A stretch of 64,000 nt of DNA from positions 16,709,575-16,773,574 of the forward strand of contig OZ020616.1 in NCBI GenBank assembly GCA_963971575.1. The letters run 5' to 3'. Position 1 is the first letter of the stretch, and every line of letters begins with the position of its first letter. The position numbers were made by a program, and so were the translations under genes. The notes under the pieces are model-generated. The model was not told where the DNA came from. It saw only the letters and a list, made by a program, of their open reading frames with translations, and did not search any database. Source of the DNA: Liopterus haemorrhoidalis (lineage: Eukaryota > Arthropoda > Insecta > Coleoptera > Dytiscidae). Below are positions 59,181-64,000 of this stretch, piece after piece.

Positions 59181-60003
59181 ACATTTTAAAAGACAATGTA
59201 TATTTATTTAAATTTCAAATTTGTAATATTGACGATTGTAGAAACGTTAAACATTTTTGAACTTAATAAATATTATTATTATGGGGTTTGTCAGGTCTTG
59301 ACAAGCGTCCACTAATCTCAAACTTCAGCAACCTTTTGAGCCGCGTCATACTAGAGACTAGTGGAGCTAAATACACACGACTGCATCCCAAACCCTGGCA
59401 ATATGCATTATTATTATTATATTATTATTATTAGGTCGCAAACACCAGCGCCACTGTCCAGTGTGGTGTATTAAGGAACTATGTTGATAAAATAGAGTAC
59501 CTCCACCTAATTAATATACCCACCCGGGTGCCACTGGTATGTAATGACCTTGGCTCGAGTTTTAGTTTTCTGGTATATTGGTAGATGGCGACATAGTGCA
59601 AAATAAATTACGAATATACCCGACTTCAAACGATCAGAAACTTCGTGTTCTAGCTGTCGATCAGCCGCCATTAGCTGTCAAACACATGACAGTTGGTGTT
59701 GAAGTAATACGCATTTAAGCTTGTTAATTTTCAAATACATGGTTAAAATAATAGAGTTTTATTTCCAATTTTGGTCATCTTATAGTGTATTTGATACATA
59801 CATTGTACATCTCGGGAAGACAGGCAAAAATTGATTTTTTGCCGATATTGTCTTATAATGATCTGAAATGTGTAGAAACCAAATATGAGGCCGAAAAAAT
59901 AAAAAAAACAGGTATTATCTGTCTCATTTTGTAATACGGAACTAACAGTAACAGTTCATTTTTTATGTTGTATATTGACAATACATTTATAATATTGTCA
60001 TAG
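59181..60003. other. intergenic DNA
   Basis: A short (ATT)n tract lies at 59409-59432. No gene or bounded repeat is supported. Confidence 0.5.
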
Positions 60004-60096
60004 TATTGGTTCACACGGATATGCCAAAGTCTGTTTACACCACAACAGTCACCAAAGTAACCATATCTAGTTTCGTATTACAAATTGAGACAGATT
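60004..60096. repeat. inverted partner of 63035-63140
   Basis: TATTGGTTCACACGGATATG, followed by CAGTCACCAAAGTAACCA and TTTCGTATTACAAATTGAGA, is an inverted match over about 92 bp to 63035-63140. The two could be the ends of one 3.1-kb element or independent fragments. Confidence 0.55.
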
Positions 60097-60098
60097 AT

Positions 60099-60400
60099 AT
60101 AAGCTGTTCACTTTTGTAAGAACACACTAGATCTGGTTATTTTGGTTACTTTTATGGTGTGTTACTGACTTTAAATGTCAATTAAAAATATTCCTTACGC
60201 TGTAAAACCGACCTTAGGTTGATAAGGTTATGATCATTATAATTAAGATATCATTTTTCATTATGACATCTGTCAAATGGATCGATATTTTCAAAAAAGT
60301 GACATTTTTTAATACCAACATGACATACAGCTTCAAAGGTGCAAACTATTGAAAACAAAATTCCCTCTTAGTTTGTTCTTACATAAGTGAACAGCTTATA
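60099..60400. mobile_element. 302-bp MITE with TA TSD
   Basis: The inverted ends TATAAGCTGTTCACTTNTGT continue to AAGAAC and are flanked by TA (60097-60098, 60401-60402). Non-coding. Confidence 0.75.
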
Positions 60401-60402
60401 TA

Positions 60403-61440
60403 GCCTCCAATTTTATTAATACAGTGTTTGTAATTAGTAATTATAATGTTGTGTTTAAAATAATATTTAATGTTGTGTATAATTTTGTGTTTCAAAAATA
60501 AATAGCTTACACCTTTTATTTAGATTTATTTATTTAAATTCCTTATTTATATGTTATATAAATAAGGAATTAAATTGTTCTTTTTTAATTGTAAAACTTT
60601 TGATAATATAAATAATAAAATATATTTAATACAATAATAATGGTAATTATGAACGTAAATCAGATAGTAAAATTTAAATTTGGCGGTTGCTGTTTAGTTC
60701 ATTTGTATATTCCTAGAGGGAACGTGCTAATTTTTTTTGCTGCCAGTGTCCGTTCTTAATATATTGTGTTCTGTGTTAATACCACACCGTGGCTATTGTC
60801 AACTGACAATAACTGAAGCGCCTCTAGTGAGATTTTGAGAAACTGACGGTTGTAGGATAGTCGAGTTTGTGACAAGCATGGGAATATGTTCTTAGAAGTG
60901 GAAAGACAGTTAAAGACCATTTTAGAGTGTGTTCCCGTGTGTTTCAATAAATATCACATGAATTTACCATTGAACCTGTCAAAAATATCCTACCAAAGTC
61001 AGCCATGATGTGAATGCAGTAGCGCCTCTATCGGTAGTGTCAGATGCTAATATCGTAAAGTGACAGTTCTCAGCAAATAAATGTCAAATTTTCATTGTTT
61101 ATGATACACTGGTTTTCACAAAACGCAAAAGCCTTCGTTTTATTGCGTTTTGTATTCTAAAATAGTGCTATTGTAGAAAAAGACATTTTTAGTGAGATAA
61201 ATTTTATAATAATAAAAAATAATCGATATATATATATTATAATCACTTGTTATTTATACCCACTTACAATATTTAATAAGATATAGACAGGTCAAAGGTT
61301 ATCCATTACGGGTATAAATGCTTGTGGGATAATATATTTATTTATATGGTATGTTAAGGTCTGCACAATAACACACAGAGTAAGTACACACAAAGAATAA
61401 CAATATTTATATAGGGCGGGTGGAAGATAGGTAAAAGATA
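60403..61440. other. intergenic DNA
   Basis: At 60405-60430 the minus strand reads TATTAATAAAATTGGAGGC, the same as plus-strand 41541-41559. It may be an end of a Helitron-like or other dispersed element. Otherwise nothing is supported. Confidence 0.4.
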
Positions 61441-61560
61441 AAGTCTGTTCCAAACGGTTAGGCGGAACTAGATTTTGCAATCTAGTTACTTTCATCGTTT
61501 AAATCATGCTTTTCAGCCGTTTTGTTTAAGCTTTGTAAATCATACTTGCAATAAACATTT
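61441..61560. mobile_element. truncated copy of the 33386-33567 MITE
   Basis: AAGTCTGTTCCAAACGGTTA then GGCGGAACTAGATTTT matches the left end and centre of that MITE after a TA. The right end is missing. Confidence 0.6.
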
Positions 61561-61614
61561 TTTGGTTAAGGTTAATATCATTTTAAAATGTCGTTTTCTT
61601 TATACAAGGTGTCT

Positions 61615-62532
61615 CAAAAGAAATTTTATATTTAGTGGATCGATTAAAAAAAAAGTAAGCCGTATATAGAAAAAATGTTTATCAATTATTAAAATACACT
61701 TTTTGGGGATTTATTTCTTAAAAATAATATTGTCTGAATGTAGACTCTCGCGTTCTCGGCACTCATTTAATCGAACAGTAAAATTACTTATGTCGTCTCG
61801 GCAGGTGGACTCAGGGATGGCTGCCATTTCGTGACGGATATTTTCTTTCAAATGCGCCAGTGAAGTCGGTTTAGTGGATTCGTTGCACTCCAGTAGCGGC
61901 AGTTCTGCTTATTTACGTGGCCATTAAGATGAAAATGAGCTTCATCCGAAAACAAAATGTTGGTAAACGTTGAAAATCGCTCAATCACCTGATTTACGAA
62001 ATTAAACCTCTGACTGGCATCTTGGGGCTTTAATTCTTGCACCAATTGAATTTTGTAGGGGTGCAGCTTTAGGTCTTTGTGCATAATGCGATGTAATGAT
62101 GATCTATGCACATTTAAAGCACTTGCGCGCTTCCGAATTGAAAGGTTCGGATCGTCACGAACAGACTGATTAACATTCTCCACGTTTTCTACCGTTCTTG
62201 ATGACCTAGGTCGCCCGGATTTTGATTTATCCAGCGTTGTACCAGTCTCTTCAAACTTTTTAACCCAATGTCGAATGAGAGGAATGCTTGGCGCATCATT
62301 TAAATGGCGAAAACCTCGAATACTGCAGAATTTTCTACGCGCTACAGTCGCCGAATCACCGTTTTTGTAAAACTCTCGAACGCATAACGCGCAGTCTGCT
62401 CCCGAGAAACGCTCTATAGCGACTGAATTCCCAAGAGCCAGGCTACCGATTGACATAACCCCCGCGCCCCTCGGATATGTTGCGTTCACGCAGTAAGCTA
62501 AATAAATATAAAAAAAATTTTAAGACACCTTG
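61615..62532 (-). mobile_element. mariner family M1, copy C
   Basis: The inverted ends CAAGGTGTCT are flanked by TA (61613-61614, 62533-62534). At 918 bp it has a deletion of about 390 bp in the second half of the gene, different from that of copy A. Confidence 0.85.
61848..62489 (-). pseudogene. M1 transposase, copy C (second and third Asp deleted)
   Basis: The frame covers both HTH regions and ILFSDEAHFHLNGHV with the first catalytic Asp. At SATNP it joins, out of frame, the DNA that codes for the KPTSLAH region near the C-terminus and stops at 61848. The usual start Met of MERF is Ile here (AIERFSGAD). The second and third Asp are gone, so this copy can bind DNA at best. Confidence 0.85.
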
Positions 62533-62534
62533 TA

Positions 62535-63034
62535 TTTTGATTTTTTGTTCATTCATTCTTAATACAAATATCTTAGTACAACAGGAATTTTTGATTTCTG
62601 ATTCATCATGCATGAAAACTATAATTTATGAACACAGAAAGTAGTACTTGATACAGAAAAATATAATATTTAGATCAAAATTCACAAAAACTCTATTTTA
62701 TCCTAGTGAAAACAAAACTGTCAGTCAGTTTTCAAAAATACCGACTCAGGTCGTTTATTTAGTCGTTAGTCCGACAAACCAATCAGAAGCCTGTAGCTGC
62801 AAACGTTAAATCGTCTGCGTATTGCGCCCAACTTAGGGGCAGTCAATTAAATCTTGCCTACTGGCGCCGCAGACCCACGCGCCGGCTCTGTCTATAAATA
62901 TAAAAATATCGTTTAATTTTTTGATTTTCTACTGGTTTTAATTTCTTTTTAATGTGTTGTAATGTTTTAAGTTATAGATTATTAATGTTTATTTATTAGT
63001 GTTGAGTTATTAGTGTTAAAATGGCTGAAACAAT
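62535..63034. other. intergenic with small repeat pieces
   Basis: A piece of repeat X (CAACAGGAATTTTTGAT) lies at 62580. At 62832-62890 the sequence resembles the right end of 46010-46345. No gene is supported. Confidence 0.45.
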
Positions 63035-63140
63035 ATGTAGTGTTGCTATAGTTCGTCTCAATTTGTAATACGAAACTAGATCTGGTTGCTTTGGTGACTG
63101 TTGTGGTGTAAACAGACTTTAGCGTATCCGTGTGAACCAA
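63035..63140. repeat. inverted partner of 60004-60096
   Basis: See 60004-60096. It directly abuts THAP unit copy 2, and the shared boundary reads GAACCAATAGGG. Confidence 0.55.
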
Positions 63141-63963
63141 TAGGGATTTGCAGCTAAGCACCCTACCATCTGGTGAGCGTTTCATGAACTTGTGTACATC
63201 AGATAACATTTCGTTTTGTGTATTGGTTTTGTATGAAGTTTGTTTTTAAAGAAGTTTTATTATAATCATTGAAAAATGTATAATACATATTGTTGTGTGC
63301 CTATGTGCAATTCATTGAAAAGAAGAAACCCGGAAATATCGTTTCATTTGTTTCCACTAATATCAGACACCGTACGGTTCGAAACAAAATTGGGAAAGCA
63401 AGAGGTTAGGAATCGACGCGATGTTTAGATAAACAATTTAAAAATTGGAAAAAAAGTGAGCCCTTTATATCAAAGTTTGCTCATTACATTTTAATGATAG
63501 TGACTACAAAAAATATTTTCAATTTTGTATTTATTATCGCATATCTTGAAAATTCCTGTTATTGTGTGTGGGTTTGTAATGCACAAGTTTGTAGGCATAA
63601 TGCATAAATCTTTATGAACTCTCTGTTTTTTTCAGTGACTCCACACAATATTATATGCCCAGCATTGTAGATTTCTACCCCTTGGTAAACAACACGGGAA
63701 TTATTATTTCCCCCAATATAGTTAAAATAATCGACAATGGAAAACCGCCATAACTTAAAACCAGATCACAAAATGTAGTATTTTAGATGTTTACAAGTAA
63801 TGTCACTTCACAAAATCAGAAAATCCCAAACAATTATTTATTTTTTGTCGTTTTTTGATACACTTTTCGCTATTATTTACTAGTAAATGTCAAGTGGTAT
63901 CTGATTTAGAATGGTTTCAAAAACATCCGCGTGGCGCTACGATCTTAAAATTTTTCCCCTATA
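63141..63963 (+). mobile_element. THAP-exon-bearing repeat unit, copy 2
   Basis: Inverted near-identical copy of 2736-3617, running from TAGGGATTTGCAGC to TTTTTCCCCTATA. The high similarity across non-coding parts points to recent mobility. No transposase catalytic domain is present. Confidence 0.55.
63276..63428 (+). pseudogene. truncated THAP zinc-finger first exon, copy 2
   Basis: This 50-residue ORF has YCCVPMC and ISFHLFP as in copy 1, with Leu for Pro after the FP. It stops at RNRRDV. No AG/GT-type donor is obvious right at the stop, so whether it was ever spliced to the rest of a THAP finger is unknown. Confidence 0.5.
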
Positions 63964-64000
63964 CTACGATAATATTATAAATGTATTGTCAATATACAGC

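Overview
This window looks like arthropod, almost certainly insect, nuclear DNA. It is AT-rich and intron-bearing. It is packed with eukaryotic class II elements (Tc1/mariner, pogo, hAT and PIF/Harbinger types), insect-style non-LTR retrotransposons (one of R1 type) and tRNA-derived repeats. One small secreted-protein gene resembles the insect MBF2/salivary-peptide family. The order of insect cannot be told from what I see.

Only one stretch looks like an ordinary host gene: a two-exon gene at about 56.0-58.05 kb. It has a TATA box, a 5' exon ending exactly in ATG|GTAAGT, an intron of about 1.6 kb, a second exon coding for about 110 residues with a signal peptide and four mature cysteines, and poly(A) signals. 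Its intron holds a duplicated block with a 16-bp CCCCARTTGT minisatellite and a (TA)n expansion.

The rest is transposon debris, much of it resolvable to the base from target-site duplications (TSDs). Left part (0-13 kb): hAT MITEs with 8-bp TSDs, a unit carrying a THAP first exon, two Tc1-like elements, a Helitron-like 3' end, a pogo-like element with a PHD-type tail, and one mariner nested in the terminal repeat of another. 13-27 kb: Harbinger-like foldbacks (TAA/TTA TSDs), a tetranucleotide-cored foldback, and two inverted 830-bp units with THAP-like ORFs enclosing a second pogo-like element. 27-31 kb: a recent 5'-truncated R1-type LINE with a 14-bp TSD, and another LINE cleanly split by a mariner. 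31-48 kb: hAT elements, a 121-bp tandem array with a MITE inside, a second copy of the first mariner family inside an older TIR element, and a pair of related hAT elements. 48-55 kb: a third THAP-like unit, a 1.5-kb foldback studded with AATATGGCGGC motifs, paired MITEs and a mariner relic. 58-64 kb: tRNA-like repeat, a third mariner copy, and a second copy of the first THAP unit.

No transposase here is intact. The three copies of the main mariner family have different lesions, and the MITEs depend on enzymes that would have to come from elsewhere. All family assignments come from reading the sequence; no database was searched.
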